Source: Franzmannia pantelleriensis
Lineage (GTDB): Bacteria; Pseudomonadota; Gammaproteobacteria; Pseudomonadales; Halomonadaceae
DNA: 64,000 nt
Direction: 5' to 3'
Assembly: GCF_900102875.1 (NCBI RefSeq)
Contig: NZ_FNGH01000001.1
Coordinates: 400,993 to 464,992, forward strand
Numbering within the stretch: position 1 is the first letter of the stretch; each line of letters opens with the position of its first letter. The notes beneath the pieces were generated by a model. The model saw only the letters and a program-made list of their open reading frames with translations. It was not told the DNA's origin and ran no database searches. A program made the position numbers and the translations under genes. Positions 15,030 to 26,325 of the stretch are shown in pieces.

Positions 15030-17924
15030 ATGGCTACCGAGACTCGACGCCTGGCCGATCTGGCCGGACACGACGCCTTCATTCATCGTCATAACGGCCC
15101 CCGCGCCGACGATGTCGCCCAGATGCTCGACACCCTTGGCGTCGACAGCATGGCGACCCTGATCGAGAAGACCGTTCCCCCCGGCATTCGCCTGGGCCGC
15201 GAGCTGTCCCTCGAAGGGCCGCGTACCGAGGCCGAGGCGCTCGACTACCTCAAGCGACTGGCACGCCAGAACAAGGTCTTCAAGACCTATATCGGTCAGG
15301 GCTACCACAATACCCATGTGCCGGCGGTCATCCAGCGCAACGTGCTGGAGAACCCGGGCTGGTACACCGCCTACACGCCCTACCAGCCGGAAATCGCCCA
15401 GGGCCGCCTGGAGGGGCTGCTCAATTTCCAGCAGATGGTCATGGACCTCACCGGTATGGAGCTGGCCAACGCCTCGCTGCTGGATGAGGCCACCGCCGCG
15501 GCGGAGGCCATGGCACTGTGTCAGCGGGCCAACAAGAAGTCGAAGAGCAAGGCCTTCTTCGTCGCCGACGATGTGCTGCCCCAGACCCTCGACGTGGTTC
15601 GCACGCGAGCCAACTATTTCGGTTTCGAGCTGATCGTGGCCCCGGCCGACGAGCTGGCCGCGCACGAGGTGTTCGGCGCGCTGCTGCAGTATCCGGGCCA
15701 CAGCGGCGAGGTCCGTGACCTTGGCGGCCTGCTCAGCGCTGCCCGTGAGCGCGGCATCATGACCTGCGTCGCCGCTGACATCATGAGCCTGGTGCTGCTC
15801 AAGGAGCCAGGGGCACTCGGCGCCGACATCGTGGTCGGCAACACCCAGCGTTTCGGGGTGCCGATGGGCTTCGGCGGCCCCCATGCAGCGTTCTTTGCCA
15901 CCACCGACAAGCTCAAGCGCTCGATTCCTGGGCGCATCATCGGCGTCTCCAAGGACACGCGCGGCCAGCAGGCACTGCGCATGGCGATGCAGACCCGCGA
16001 GCAGCACATCCGTCGTGAAAAGGCCACCTCCAACATCTGTACCGCCCAGGCGCTGCTGGCCAATATCGCCGGCTTCTACGCCGTGTATCATGGTGCCGAA
16101 GGGCTGCGCACCATTGCCACCCGCATTCACCGCCTGACCACCATCCTCGCCGAGGGACTCTCCCAGAAAGGCATCAGGCTGGCCCACGACAGCTGGTTCG
16201 ACACCCTACGTCTGACCGGCGTTGATGCGGGCAAGGTGCACGGCCGCGCCATGACCCACGAGATCAATCTGCGCTACTTTGACGGCGGCGACATCGGGGT
16301 CAGCCTCGACGAGACCACTACCGCCCACGACCTCGACGTGCTGTTCGACGTGCTGATCGGTGAAGAGCACGGCCTGTCGGTAACCGCACTGGATGAGAGC
16401 ATCGTTGCCGCCGGCAGCAGCGGCATCCCCAAGGCCTGCCGACGCGACTCCGCCTTCCTGCAGCATCCCACCTTCCAGCGTTATCGCAGCGAAACCGAGA
16501 TGCTGCGCTACCTCAAGCGTCTTGAGAACAAGGACCTGTCGCTGACCCACGCGATGATCCCGCTGGGCTCCTGCACCATGAAGCTCAACGCCACCAGTGA
16601 GATGATCCCCATCACCTGGCCGGAGTTCGGCCAGATCCACCCGTTCGCACCGCAGGATCAGGTGGTTGGCTACAAGCAGATGATCGACGAGCTGGCGGCG
16701 TTCCTGGTCGAGATCACCGGCTACGACCATATCTCGATGCAGCCCAACTCCGGCGCCCAGGGCGAATATGCCGGTCTGGTGGCGATTCGCCGCTATCAGG
16801 CCGCCGAGGGCCAGGGCCACCGCGACATCTGCCTGATCCCGAGCTCTGCCCACGGCACCAACCCCGCCTCGGCGGCCATGGCCCAGATGAAGGTGGTGGT
16901 GGTGGAGTGCGACAGCGATGGCAATATCGACCTCGCCGACCTGCGCACCAAGGCCGAACAGCACCATGAGTCGCTATCGGCCATCATGCTCACCTACCCC
17001 TCGACCCATGGAGTGTTCGAGGAGGGGGTGCGCGAGGCCTGCCAGATCGTTCACGATCATGGCGGCCAAGTCTATGTGGACGGTGCCAATATGAATGCCC
17101 AGGTCGGCCTGACCCGCCCCGGGGACTTCGGCGCCGACGTCTCGCACCTCAATCTGCACAAGACGTTCTGCATTCCCCACGGCGGCGGCGGCCCTGGCAT
17201 GGGGCCGATCGGGGTCAAGGCGCACCTGGCGCCGTTCGTCTCCAACCACGTGGTAACACCGATCAGCGGTGTCAATCCCGAGTGCGGCGCGGTATCGGCG
17301 GCGGCCTTCGGCAGCGCCTCGATCCTGCCGATCTCCTGGGCCTACATCAAGATGATGGGGGCCCGCGGCCTGCGCGAGGCCACCGAGCTGGCGATCCTCA
17401 ACGCCAACTATGTTGCCGAACGCCTCGACGGTCATTACCCGGTGCTGTACCGCGGCGTCAATGGCACCGTGGCCCACGAGTGCATCATCGACATCCGCCC
17501 GCTCAAGGCCAGCTCGGGTATCAGTGAAGAAGATATCGCCAAGCGTCTGATGGACTATGGCTTCCACGCCCCAACCATGTCCTTCCCGGTACCCGGCACG
17601 CTGATGGTCGAGCCCACCGAGTCGGAGTCACGCTACGAGATCGACCGTTTCTGCGATGCCATGATCGCGATCCGCGAGGAGATCGGCCGGGTCGAACGTG
17701 GCGACTGGCCGGCGGACGACAACCCACTGGTGCACGCCCCGCACACCATGGCCGACTTGATCGACGCCGACTGGGCTCGCCTCTACTCCCGTGAGCTGGG
17801 TGCCTTCCCCTCTCCTGCCGTCAAGGCCGCCAAGGTGTGGCCGGCGGTCAACCGCGTCGACAACGTTCACGGCGACCGTCAACTGATCTGCTCGTGTCCG
17901 AGCATCGACGAGTACCGCGACTGA
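15030..17924 (+). CDS. gcvP: glycine dehydrogenase (decarboxylating), P protein
   Basis: PLP-dependent glycine decarboxylase, a single 964-residue polypeptide of the fused alpha-beta type. The N-terminal half carries FIHRHNGP and [13 protein letters not shown]-like segments and the C-terminal half the PLP Lys at K711 in [19 protein letters not shown]. It transfers the aminomethyl group of glycine to the lipoate of GcvH and releases CO2. It starts at the ATG at 15030 and is followed by a 17-bp stem terminator. Length and motifs are normal (E. coli 957). Confidence 0.97.
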   Translation: MATETRRLADLAGHDAFIHRHNGPRADDVAQMLDTLGVDSMATLIEKTVPPGIRLGRELSLEGPRTEAEALDYLKRLARQNKVFKTYIGQGYHNTHVPAVIQRNVLENPGWYTAYTPYQPEIAQGRLEGLLNFQQMVMDLTGMELANASLLDEATAAAEAMALCQRANKKSKSKAFFVADDVLPQTLDVVRTRANYFGFELIVAPADELAAHEVFGALLQYPGHSGEVRDLGGLLSAARERGIMTCVAADIMSLVLLKEPGALGADIVVGNTQRFGVPMGFGGPHAAFFATTDKLKRSIPGRIIGVSKDTRGQQALRMAMQTREQHIRREKATSNICTAQALLANIAGFYAVYHGAEGLRTIATRIHRLTTILAEGLSQKGIRLAHDSWFDTLRLTGVDAGKVHGRAMTHEINLRYFDGGDIGVSLDETTTAHDLDVLFDVLIGEEHGLSVTALDESIVAAGSSGIPKACRRDSAFLQHPTFQRYRSETEMLRYLKRLENKDLSLTHAMIPLGSCTMKLNATSEMIPITWPEFGQIHPFAPQDQVVGYKQMIDELAAFLVEITGYDHISMQPNSGAQGEYAGLVAIRRYQAAEGQGHRDICLIPSSAHGTNPASAAMAQMKVVVVECDSDGNIDLADLRTKAEQHHESLSAIMLTYPSTHGVFEEGVREACQIVHDHGGQVYVDGANMNAQVGLTRPGDFGADVSHLNLHKTFCIPHGGGGPGMGPIGVKAHLAPFVSNHVVTPISGVNPECGAVSAAAFGSASILPISWAYIKMMGARGLREATELAILNANYVAERLDGHYPVLYRGVNGTVAHECIIDIRPLKASSGISEEDIAKRLMDYGFHAPTMSFPVPGTLMVEPTESESRYEIDRFCDAMIAIREEIGRVERGDWPADDNPLVHAPHTMADLIDADWARLYSRELGAFPSPAVKAAKVWPAVNRVDNVHGDRQLICSCPSIDEYRD

Positions 17925-17943
17925 GTGAAGGCGCTACCCACCA

Positions 17944-17980
17944 ACGCATGCGCCCCGGCCAATGGCCGGGGCGCATGCGT
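17944..17980. terminator. strong hairpin after gcvP
   Basis: A 17-bp perfect stem, acgcatgcgccccggcc (17944-17960) with ggccggggcgcatgcgt (17964-17980), closes on the 3-base loop aat. It lies between the convergent gcvP and LysR genes and can end both. Confidence 0.8.
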
Positions 17981-18001
17981 TACGCGGATGACACGCGCTC
18001 C

Positions 18002-18916
18002 TCAGCCGAAGCTCGGCTCCTCGGCGTAGCCGTATAGCGCCTGGCGCCGCTGCTCGCGGAAGCCCTCCAGCAGACGCGCATAGCGACGCGGCATCTCCGA
18101 GCCCCCCGGCGTGACCACATAGAGCGTCTCATGGACCGGCTGCGCCAAGCTCAGTTCCTTGACCTGACGCTGCCAGGGTGAGGTCTCTAGCACCAGTCGT
18201 GGCACCACCGTGAAGCCCAGCCCGCGCGCCACCGCGTCAAGCACCATCGACACCTCGTTGGTAAAGCCCTGCTGCGGAAAGCGGTTCATGCTACGGAACT
18301 CATCGACGAAGTTGGCCTTGAGCAACTGCGCGGCATGCTGGATGCCGTCGGAGTAGTTGATAAACCCTAAGCCCGTGAGGTCATTGAGGGTGGTGCCGGT
18401 AAAGTCCGCCGGCACCACCAGGCACAGCGGCTCCTGGTGCCAGGGCTCCACCTGCAGGTCGGCGTGTTTGACCAGATCGGTCACGATCCCCAGGTCGTAG
18501 CGCCCCGCCAGGACGTCCTGCACGATTGCACCGTTGAAAGCGAAGCTGTAGCTGACCGTCAGCCCCGGGTACATCTGCTGATAGCTGAGCAGGAAGGGAT
18601 ACAGCATCAGCCCCACGCTGCCTGGCGATGCCAGACGGCAATCACCGGAGTCCAGCGAGTCGTTATCCAGCGAATGGCGAAAATGCTCGTGCTCGGCGAA
18701 CAGCTTGATGGCGTATTCATAGGCACGCCGTCCACTGTCGGTCAGGGTGAAACGACGACCGTGCCGATTGAGCAGCGGCTTGCCGAGATACTGCTCGAGT
18801 TTGCGGATATGCTGACTGACCCCGGGCTGGGTCATGTCCAGGCGCCGTGCCGTATGGGTGAAGCTACCGGTCTCCACCAGAGTAATGAAGGTGCGAAAGT
18901 ATTGGGCGTTGAACAT
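18002..18916 (-). CDS. LysR-family transcriptional regulator
   Basis: A 304-residue LTTR. The N-terminal winged helix-turn-helix (residues 1-60: YFRTFITLVETGSFTHTA, then TQPGVSQHIRKLE) is canonical, followed by two periplasmic-binding-like effector lobes (LASPGSVGLMLYPFLLSY; GRYDLGIV; GLGFTVVP). Start chosen at MFNAQYF (18916); a GTG five codons upstream is possible. It is divergent from ppnN and convergent with gcvP. It might regulate ppnN or itself; linkage to gcv is possible because GcvA is also a LysR protein, but GcvA identity is not shown by sequence. Confidence 0.88.
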   Translation of the reverse strand: MFNAQYFRTFITLVETGSFTHTARRLDMTQPGVSQHIRKLEQYLGKPLLNRHGRRFTLTDSGRRAYEYAIKLFAEHEHFRHSLDNDSLDSGDCRLASPGSVGLMLYPFLLSYQQMYPGLTVSYSFAFNGAIVQDVLAGRYDLGIVTDLVKHADLQVEPWHQEPLCLVVPADFTGTTLNDLTGLGFINYSDGIQHAAQLLKANFVDEFRSMNRFPQQGFTNEVSMVLDAVARGLGFTVVPRLVLETSPWQRQVKELSLAQPVHETLYVVTPGGSEMPRRYARLLEGFREQRRQALYGYAEEPSFG

Positions 18917-19100
18917 GGGGCGGCGCAGCACTCACAGGCAGAGGGAGAATCGGAACGGCCACTGACAGGCAATATTATCAGATCGCGTTGAGCGCCGCAG
19001 CGCTGCGGCCGGCGCACGGGGCGTGGTAGCATTTCATGACGACCCGCCGGGTCATGTACACCCGGCAGGGCTGCCTGACCGCAAGACAAGGATTGCCGCT

Positions 19101-20465
19101 ATGCCTGAAACCATTTCCACCATCATCTCGCCGGAAGGCAGCCTCGAGGTGCTCTCCCAGCACGAGGTCAACCGCCTTCGCGACACCTCCCGCGCCGGCC
19201 TGCACGACCTGCTGCGCTGCTGTGCGTTGGCGGTGCTCAACTGCGGCAATGTCACCGACGACGGCCGCGCCGTGATGGAGACCTACCGCGATTTCGACAT
19301 CGAAGTCCTTCAGCAGGATCGCGGCATTCGCCTCAAGCTGACCAATGCCCCTATCGACGCCTTCGTCGATGGCAAGATGATCCGCGGCATTCGCGAGCTG
19401 CTCTCATCGGTGCTGCGCGATATCGTCTATGTCTATAACGAGATTCAGACCCAGCAGCGCTTCGACCTTTCCACCGGCGAGGGCACCACCAACGCAGTAT
19501 TCCATATCCTGCGCAAGGCGGGCGCCCTAAAGCCTGGCCGCGACCCGGGGCTGGTGGTGTGCTGGGGTGGCCACTCGATCTCTCGCGAGGAGTACGAGTA
19601 CACCAAGGACGTCGGTTATCACCTCGGCCTGCGCGACATGGATATCTGCACCGGCTGCGGACCGGGCGCCATGAAGGGGCCGATGAAGGGCGCCAATGTG
19701 GCGCATGCCAAGCAGCGCCGCACTCAGGGCCGCTATCTGGGCATCTCCGAGCCGGGCATCATCGCCGCCGAATCGCCCAACCCGATCGTCAATGAACTGG
19801 TGATCATGCCGGATATCGAGAAGCGCCTCGAAGCCTTCGTGCGCGTCGGTCACGGCATTATCGTATTCCCTGGCGGGGTCGGCACCGCCGAGGAAATTCT
19901 CTACCTGCTTGGCATCCTGCTGCATCCCGAGAACCGCGGGATGCCCTACCCGGTGATCTTCACCGGTCCGGCCAGCGCCGCCGACTATTTCAAGCGCATC
20001 GACGAATTCCTGGCTTACACGCTCGGCGAAGAAGCACGCGAACGCTATCAGATCATCATCGACGACCCGGCCGGTGTCGCACGCGCCATGCGCGATGGGA
20101 TCAACGACGTGGCTGACTTCCGACGTCATCAGCAGGACGCCTTCTACTACAACTGGCGCCTGAATATCGCCCGCGACTTCCAGGCACCGTTCGAGCCCGA
20201 CCATGCCGCCATGGCCGGTCTGGCCCTGCATCATCAACAGCCAACCCACGAGCTGGCTGCCAACCTGCGCCGCGCCTTCTCTGGCATTGTCGCCGGCAAC
20301 GTCAAGGAGCCCGGCATTCGCGCCATCGAGGCCCACGGCCCCTTCACGCTGCACGCAGAGCCCGAGCTGATGCGCCAACTCGACGCCCTGCTGACCTCCT
20401 TCGTGGCTCAGGGGCGCATGAAGCTGCCCGGCACCGCCTACGTGCCCTGCTATCAGCTCGCCTGA
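19101..20465 (+). CDS. ppnN: pyrimidine/purine nucleotide 5'-monophosphate nucleosidase (YgdH/PpnN)
   Basis: Cleaves nucleoside monophosphates to base and ribose 5-phosphate; in E. coli it is stimulated by (p)ppGpp. From MPETISTIISPEG (ATG at 19101, AAGGA upstream) it has 454 residues, the same as E. coli PpnN. The central LOG-like domain has the PGGVGTAEE motif (family PGGxGTxxE) and an upstream CTGCGPGAMKGPMKG loop. N- and C-terminal regulatory domains are both present. The longer frame starting at 19023 adds a non-conserved tail and was rejected. A terminator follows at 20477. Confidence 0.93.
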   Translation: MPETISTIISPEGSLEVLSQHEVNRLRDTSRAGLHDLLRCCALAVLNCGNVTDDGRAVMETYRDFDIEVLQQDRGIRLKLTNAPIDAFVDGKMIRGIRELLSSVLRDIVYVYNEIQTQQRFDLSTGEGTTNAVFHILRKAGALKPGRDPGLVVCWGGHSISREEYEYTKDVGYHLGLRDMDICTGCGPGAMKGPMKGANVAHAKQRRTQGRYLGISEPGIIAAESPNPIVNELVIMPDIEKRLEAFVRVGHGIIVFPGGVGTAEEILYLLGILLHPENRGMPYPVIFTGPASAADYFKRIDEFLAYTLGEEARERYQIIIDDPAGVARAMRDGINDVADFRRHQQDAFYYNWRLNIARDFQAPFEPDHAAMAGLALHHQQPTHELAANLRRAFSGIVAGNVKEPGIRAIEAHGPFTLHAEPELMRQLDALLTSFVAQGRMKLPGTAYVPCYQLA

Positions 20466-20476
20466 CCCGCGCCGCA

Positions 20477-20513
20477 ACGTTTACGCCCCCGGCATGACCG
20501 GGGGCGTAAACGT
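20477..20513 (+). terminator. ppnN terminator
   Basis: Arms acgtttacgcccccgg (20477-20492) and ccgggggcgtaaacgt (20498-20513), a perfect 16-bp stem with a 5-base loop, 12 bases after the ppnN stop. It could also serve the convergent membrane-protein gene. Confidence 0.85.
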
Positions 20514-20539
20514 CTGCATTCTTCGCGCAGTGGCAAGGC

Positions 20540-20917
20540 TCAGCGCGCGTCGGAACGCTCTCGGCGCCACCACAAGCTGAGCACATGCATCAGCAGCCCA
20601 GCCGTCGCGCCGTGGGAAATCAGCACCTGCCAGCCCGTTAGCGTGGCCGCCAGCGCATACCAGCCGGCCATCACGGCAAGCCCGGCAAGCAAGCAGAAGC
20701 CCAGCCGCCGCAGCAGGTCGGGTAATCGCTGCCGTGCTACTGCATCCAGCAGCCGCCAGTGCAGCACCGCCACGACCGCGACCACCGCTGACGCCATCAG
20801 CATCAACGACAGGCGGGTTTCATGGCCGCCGTCCAGATAGCGCGGCAGGGTCGCCAGCATCACCACTAGCAGTCCCAGCAGCGCGCTCAGCCGTTCGGCA
20901 CTCGGCCCGCCCATCAT
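20540..20917 (-). CDS. small integral membrane protein of unknown function
   Basis: A 125-residue, very hydrophobic protein with four likely membrane helices (about 10-28, 37-58, 70-95 and 99-118 from MMGGPSAERLS) and an Arg-rich C-terminus. I do not recognise the family. Its ATG at 20917 overlaps the stop of the flavodoxin gene (ATGATG; stop TGA at 20916-20914), so translation is almost surely coupled to that gene. The longer frame from 20947 would overlap the flavodoxin coding region further and is less likely. A membrane partner for the flavodoxin is possible but unproven. Confidence 0.65.
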   Translation of the reverse strand: MMGGPSAERLSALLGLLVVMLATLPRYLDGGHETRLSLMLMASAVVAVVAVLHWRLLDAVARQRLPDLLRRLGFCLLAGLAVMAGWYALAATLTGWQVLISHGATAGLLMHVLSLWWRRERSDAR

Positions 20918-21378
20918 GCGACCTGCAAGCCGTGCTCGGCGATCCACGCCTCGGCCCAGGGGAGCGCAGCATCATCCGCCATGAAGGTCTCCATGGCGTC
21001 GACCTCGAGCCGTTCGCCAACACGCTGAGCGCCAAGGTCGGCGAGCAGTGCATCCAGCGCACGTCCGGCGCCGCAGAAGGTATCGCCGTAGGAGCTATCA
21101 CCCAGCGCCACCAGACCATAGCGCAACTCGCCAAGTGAGGGACTTTGGTCGATCAGGGCACGGGTAAAGGGCACCAGGTTGCCGGGATAGTCGCCGCTAC
21201 CGGTAGTAGAGACACAGAACAGCGCCAGTGCCGGAGGCTCGGCAACCAGGTCATCCAGGGTCGGCTGCTCGAAGATGTCGACGTGATAGCCGGCCTCCTC
21301 GAACAGTGGCTTGACCTGTTCCGCGACGTCCAGCGCCCCACCGTACATGGTGCCGACAAAGATCTTCAGTGTAGCCAT
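20914..21378 (-). CDS. YqcA/MioC-like short flavodoxin
   Basis: FMN-binding electron carrier, 154 residues. The phosphate-binding loop GTMYGGAL lies near the N-terminus (IFVGTMYGGALDVAE), followed by CVSTTGSGDYPGNLVPF and LRYGLVALGDSSYGDTFCGAG, which form the flavin site. These blocks resemble E. coli YqcA (IFVGTMYG, LRYGVIALGDSSY) more than MioC. Its partners are not evident; the overlapping downstream membrane protein is the nearest candidate. Confidence 0.85.
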   Translation of the reverse strand: MATLKIFVGTMYGGALDVAEQVKPLFEEAGYHVDIFEQPTLDDLVAEPPALALFCVSTTGSGDYPGNLVPFTRALIDQSPSLGELRYGLVALGDSSYGDTFCGAGRALDALLADLGAQRVGERLEVDAMETFMADDAALPWAEAWIAEHGLQVA

Positions 21379-21458
21379 GAGAGCTCTTTGCTTGAGAAAT
21401 TTGGTCGGATATTACCACAGGCGTATAATGGCATGCCATTCAATGACATGGAGCAAGC

Positions 21459-21668
21459 ATGCAGGAGATCTTCGAGGCCTGGGTGACGCCTGTGATGGTC
21501 GGCGGACTCATGCTGTTCATGAGCTTCATCATCTGGGATCTGGCGCGCAAATCCCGGGCCGGCAAGTTCGGCACCATCATGCTGTTCATCGTACTGGGGG
21601 CCGGCATGCTTGGCTATGTGATCAAGGTGGTGATCACTTACCTGATGGAGAGTGGTGCCGGTGTGTGA
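21459..21668 (+). CDS. DUF2788-like small membrane protein
   Basis: A 69-residue protein with two membrane helices (VTPVMVGGLMLFMSFIIW, then FGTIMLFIVLGAGMLGYVIK) joined by the conserved basic loop DLARKSRAGKFG. I recall this pattern from DUF2788 proteins of gammaproteobacteria; function unknown. GGAG lies 6 bases before the ATG and a strong terminator follows 5 bases after the stop. It is divergent from the flavodoxin gene. Confidence 0.7.
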   Translation: MQEIFEAWVTPVMVGGLMLFMSFIIWDLARKSRAGKFGTIMLFIVLGAGMLGYVIKVVITYLMESGAGV

Positions 21669-21673
21669 TCAAT

Positions 21674-21707
21674 ACGCCAACGGCACCCTCAGGGGTGCCG
21701 TTGGCGT
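21674..21707. terminator. terminator between DUF2788 gene and ihfA
   Basis: Arms acgccaacggcaccc (21674-21688) and gggtgccgttggcgt (21693-21707), a 15-bp perfect stem with loop tcag, between two convergent genes. It probably ends both the small gene and the long thrS-ihfA operon. Confidence 0.85.
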
Positions 21708-21712
21708 GATAC

Positions 21713-22018
21713 CTACACCATCGAGACGCCGTCAAAGTCCTCGACGCGACTCTTGAGCTTCTGGCCGGGACGAAAGGTCACCACCCGTCGCGCCGAGATC
21801 GGGATCTCCTCGCCGGTCTTCGGGTTGCGACCCGGTCGCTCGCGCTTGTCGCGCAGATCGAAGTTGCCGAACCCCGACAGCTTGACCTGCTCGTTCTCGC
21901 GCAGGCAGCCACGAATCTCCTCGAAAAACGCCTCCACCATGCTCTTGGCCTCGCGCTTGGAGAGGCCCAGTTCCACATGCAGGTGCTCGGCAAGTTCCGC
22001 CTTGGTCAACGCGCCCAT
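21713..22018 (-). CDS. ihfA: integration host factor alpha subunit
   Basis: DNA-bending HU/IHF-family subunit, 101 residues. The N-terminal helices [20 protein letters not shown], the [12 protein letters not shown] strand and the DNA-inserting arm with [20 protein letters not shown] carry the intercalating Pro. IHF (with IhfB) shapes promoters, origins and recombination sites. It is last in the thrS-infC-rpmI-rplT-pheST-ihfA cluster, 47 bases after pheT, as in E. coli. Confidence 0.96.
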   Translation of the reverse strand: MGALTKAELAEHLHVELGLSKREAKSMVEAFFEEIRGCLRENEQVKLSGFGNFDLRDKRERPGRNPKTGEEIPISARRVVTFRPGQKLKSRVEDFDGVSMV

Positions 22019-22065
22019 ATCATTCCCTCGCTGGATAGCGGCACCGTCCCTGGCGCCGGAGACGC

Positions 22066-24447
22066 TCAGCCTCTCAGCTCGGCGCCATGACGCTGACGGG
22101 ACTCGGTGACGATTGCATCGACTAACTGATTGATTTCATCGTCATTCAGCGTGCGCGAAGGATGCTGCCAGGTCAAGCCCAAGGCAAGACTCTTACGTCC
22201 TTCCGGCACGCCCTGGCCGTGATAGACGTCAAACAGCTTGAGCTCGGTGAGCCACTCACCGGCCTGCTCGCGCAAACAGTCGAGCAGCGCCTGCAGCGGC
22301 AACGCCTCATCGACCAGCAGTGCCAGATCACGGCGCACCTCGGGGTAGCGCGACAGCGGCGCAAAGGCCGGCAGCACACCGCACGTCAATGCCTCCTGGT
22401 GCACCTCGAACAGCAACGCATCGACCTTGAGTCCCAGCTCTGCACGTACCGCCGGGTGCAGGGTCCCGATCCAGCCTACCGCCTCGCCGCGACAGGTGAT
22501 TCGAGCGGTCTGCCCAGGATGCAGCGCGCTGTGCTCCGCCGGCTCGAAGCGCCAGGCATCACGGTCGCCACCCAGGGCGATCAGACTCTCCAGGTCACCT
22601 TTTAGATCATAGAAGTCGACCTTGTCGCGACCACCGGCCCACCCTTCGGGCTCACGAGGGCCGCATACCAGCGCCCCGACCATCGGCACTTGCTCGAGGT
22701 CGTCGAGCTCGCCGCGAAATACCAGACCGGTCTCGAACAATCGCACCCGCCCCTGCTGGCGATTGAGATTGTGCTGCAGCGCCTTGATCAGACCTGGGAA
22801 CAGGCTGTAGCGCATCACCGCCATATCGCTGGAGATCGGATTGGCCAGGCGCGGCGAACGCCCTTCAGGATGCAAAAGCTGCTGCAGTTCCGGGGCCACG
22901 AAGCTGTAGCTGATCGCCTCCTGGAAACCGCGGGCGACCAGTTGACGCCGCAGCCGGGCTAGTGGCTGGCGCACTTCATGGTCGGCACGCAGGCCGAGAC
23001 GGGCCGCTGGGCGACGCGCCGGCAGACGATTGTAGCCATGGATACGTGCCAGCTCTTCGATCAGATCCTCTTCAATGGCGATATCGAAGCGCCAGCTCGG
23101 CACCTGCGCCGCCCAGCCATCGATCTGGGTATCGACCTGCATGCCCAGCCGCTCGAGGATCTCGACCACCTCATCGCTCTCCAGCCGCTTGCCGAGCGCC
23201 TGCTCGAGGCGCTCGGCGCGCAGTGCTACGCGCCGTTCGCCAGGCAAGTGAGCGGCACTCGCGGCCTCCACCAGTGGCCCCGCCTCACCGCCGACGATCT
23301 CCAGCAGCAGTTGGGTGGCACGCTCAGCAGCCTTGGCCGTCATCTGGGGATCGACGCCGCGCTCGAAGCGGTGCGAGGCGTCGGTATGCAGCCCGTAGGA
23401 GCGTGCCTGGCCGGCCACCGCCAGCTGACTGAAGAATGCCGATTCGAGAAAGATATCGCGCGTATCGGGGCTGACACCCGAGTGCTCGCCTCCCATCACA
23501 CCGGCGATGGCCAGGGGCCCCTTGGCATCGGCGATCACCAGACTGTCGTCACGCAGCGCAATATCCTGGCCATCCAGCAGTACCAGGCGTTCGCCGGGGC
23601 GCGCCAGGCGCACCTCGATACGCGTGTCGAGATTGGCCAGGTCGAAGGCATGCAAGGGTTGACCGAGCTCCAGCATCACGTAGTTGGTGACATCGACCAC
23701 CGGGTCAATGCTGCGCACGCCGCTGCGACGCAGACGTTCGACCATCCATAGCGGCGTTTCAGCGGTCACATCGACGCCCTTGATGACCCTGCCCAGATAG
23801 CGCGGGCAGCGCTCGGGGTCGGCCACCTCGATGGCGAAGCGCTGGTCATGGGCTGCCGGCACTGCGCACAGCGCGGGCCCTTCGAGCGACAGCCGATTGA
23901 GCACGCCGACTTCCCGGGCCATGCCCAGCACACTCAGGCAGTCACCGCGGTTGGGCGTCAGGTCAACCTCGATAGTGCTATCGTCGAGCCCCAGCCACAG
24001 TCGAAGATCATCGCCCACTGGCGCCCCCTCAGGTAGCACCAGGATCCCTGCCGAGGCGTCTTCCTCGAGCCCCAGCTCGGAGGCAGAACAGATCATGCCG
24101 CGGGATTCGACGCCGCGCAGCTTGGCCTGCTTGATGGTGAAGTCACCCGGCAGCACGGCGCCAACGCGGGCGAAAGGCACCTTCTGCCCTACCGCCACAT
24201 TGGGGGCACCACATACCACCTGCACCGGCTCGCCGCTGCCGTCATCGACACGACACAGGTTGAGCTTGTCGGCATCCGGGTGCGGCGTCTTGGCCACTAC
24301 CTCGGCGATGACCACATTACTGAACTCGCCGGCCACGCGTTCGATGGCGTCGACCTCGAGGCCGGCCATGGTGATCTGATCGGCCAACGACTGGGTCGCC
24401 AGCTGCGGTGACACCCAGTCACGCAGCCACTGTTCGGAAAATTTCAT
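22066..24447 (-). CDS. pheT: phenylalanyl-tRNA synthetase beta subunit
   Basis: 793-residue beta subunit of the alpha2-beta2 enzyme that charges tRNA-Phe. Domains in order: N-terminal EMAP/tRNA-binding fold (about 40-150, [13 protein letters not shown]), the B3/4 editing domain in the middle, B5 (about 400-475, [11 protein letters not shown]), a catalytic-like domain, and the C-terminal FDX-ACB anticodon-binding domain ([17 protein letters not shown]). It starts at the ATG at 24447 with GAGGA upstream, 36 bases after pheS. Length is normal. Confidence 0.97.
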   Translation of the reverse strand: MKFSEQWLRDWVSPQLATQSLADQITMAGLEVDAIERVAGEFSNVVIAEVVAKTPHPDADKLNLCRVDDGSGEPVQVVCGAPNVAVGQKVPFARVGAVLPGDFTIKQAKLRGVESRGMICSASELGLEEDASAGILVLPEGAPVGDDLRLWLGLDDSTIEVDLTPNRGDCLSVLGMAREVGVLNRLSLEGPALCAVPAAHDQRFAIEVADPERCPRYLGRVIKGVDVTAETPLWMVERLRRSGVRSIDPVVDVTNYVMLELGQPLHAFDLANLDTRIEVRLARPGERLVLLDGQDIALRDDSLVIADAKGPLAIAGVMGGEHSGVSPDTRDIFLESAFFSQLAVAGQARSYGLHTDASHRFERGVDPQMTAKAAERATQLLLEIVGGEAGPLVEAASAAHLPGERRVALRAERLEQALGKRLESDEVVEILERLGMQVDTQIDGWAAQVPSWRFDIAIEEDLIEELARIHGYNRLPARRPAARLGLRADHEVRQPLARLRRQLVARGFQEAISYSFVAPELQQLLHPEGRSPRLANPISSDMAVMRYSLFPGLIKALQHNLNRQQGRVRLFETGLVFRGELDDLEQVPMVGALVCGPREPEGWAGGRDKVDFYDLKGDLESLIALGGDRDAWRFEPAEHSALHPGQTARITCRGEAVGWIGTLHPAVRAELGLKVDALLFEVHQEALTCGVLPAFAPLSRYPEVRRDLALLVDEALPLQALLDCLREQAGEWLTELKLFDVYHGQGVPEGRKSLALGLTWQHPSRTLNDDEINQLVDAIVTESRQRHGAELRG

Positions 24448-24483
24448 GGAAATCCTGTCTCCTCAAAGCGAGCGGGGTGGCAA

Positions 24484-25551
<1,068 letters not shown>

Positions 25552-25555
25552 TCAC

Positions 25556-25590
25556 AAAAAAACAGGGGAAGAGCGGCGGCTCTTCCCCTG
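25556..25590 (-). terminator. intrinsic terminator between rplT and pheS
   Basis: On the minus strand the stem CAGGGGAAGAGC / GCTCTTCCCCTG (25590-25563) is followed directly by CTG-free T-rich sequence with seven Ts (25562-25556). This is a textbook Rho-independent terminator ending the thrS-infC-rpmI-rplT transcript, with some read-through to pheST likely. Confidence 0.9.
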
Positions 25591-25655
25591 CGACGTTACG
25601 GCATGCGTGGTGGCGAGAAGCGAGCTTGCTACGATCGCCACCGATGCACCGTCAC

Positions 25656-26009
25656 TTACTGAGCAGCCTTGGCCTTCTCGACGATGGCAGCAAAGGCGGC
25701 TTTCTCGTGCACGGCGAGATCGGCCAGCACCTTACGATCGATCTCGATGCCGGCCTTCTTGAGGCCGTCGATGAAGCGGCTGTAGGACATGCCGTTGATG
25801 CGAGCCGCAGCGTTGATACGCGCGATCCACAGGGCACGGAACTGACGCTTACGCTGACGGCGGTCGCGATAGGCATACTGTCCGGCCTTGATCACGGCCT
25901 GTTTGGCTACGCGGAAGACCCGCGAACGAGCACCGTAGTAGCCTTTGGCCTGCTTCATTACTTTCTTGTGACGGCGACGAGCAACGACGCCACGCTTGAC
26001 ACGAGTCAT
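25656..26009 (-). CDS. rplT: 50S ribosomal protein L20
   Basis: 117-residue, strongly basic ribosomal protein needed early in 50S assembly. [20 protein letters not shown] and the [21 protein letters not shown] block are diagnostic. Ribosome site AGGAG is close before the ATG. It lies 34 bases after rpmI. In E. coli L20 represses its own operon by binding the rpmI leader; whether that site is kept here was not determined. Confidence 0.98.
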   Translation of the reverse strand: MTRVKRGVVARRRHKKVMKQAKGYYGARSRVFRVAKQAVIKAGQYAYRDRRQRKRQFRALWIARINAAARINGMSYSRFIDGLKKAGIEIDRKVLADLAVHEKAAFAAIVEKAKAAQ

Positions 26010-26043
26010 AGCATTCTCCTGACGTTAAGAGTGGATCAACCGG

Positions 26044-26238
26044 TTACAGGTTCGGCAGCATGCGCTGGACGAGTGCCTTGTCGGCGTCGTGAATCTGCTT
26101 CATCCCGCGCAGATGACGCTTCCGCTTGGTCGACTTCTTGGTCAGGATGTGACTACGGAAGGACTGCTTGTGCTTGAAGCCATTGGCAGTCTTCTTGAAG
26201 CGCTTGGCGGCGCCACTGTTGGTCTTGATTTTCGGCAT
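26044..26238 (-). CDS. rpmI: 50S ribosomal protein L35
   Basis: 64-residue basic protein beginning [20 protein letters not shown], with the [19 protein letters not shown] segment typical of L35. It lies between infC (87 bases upstream) and rplT (34 bases downstream), the universal order. Confidence 0.98.
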   Translation of the reverse strand: MPKIKTNSGAAKRFKKTANGFKHKQSFRSHILTKKSTKRKRHLRGMKQIHDADKALVQRMLPNL

Positions 26239-26325
26239 GAGGAAAACTCCGCTCGATGTTTTTTCAGAAAACCCAAGGCCGGCAGTCCGCCTCAGCGACG
26301 AACCACCCGTTTACTTGCCTTCGGA

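Noticed and set aside
14973-16187. A 404-residue frame antisense to gcvP
   Set aside because: gcvP is unmistakable on the plus strand; the antisense frame lacks motifs and a ribosome site.
18002-18916. Naming the LysR gene gcvA
   Set aside because: Proximity to gcvP is suggestive, but the gene is convergent with gcvP and divergent from ppnN, and sequence alone does not show GcvA identity.
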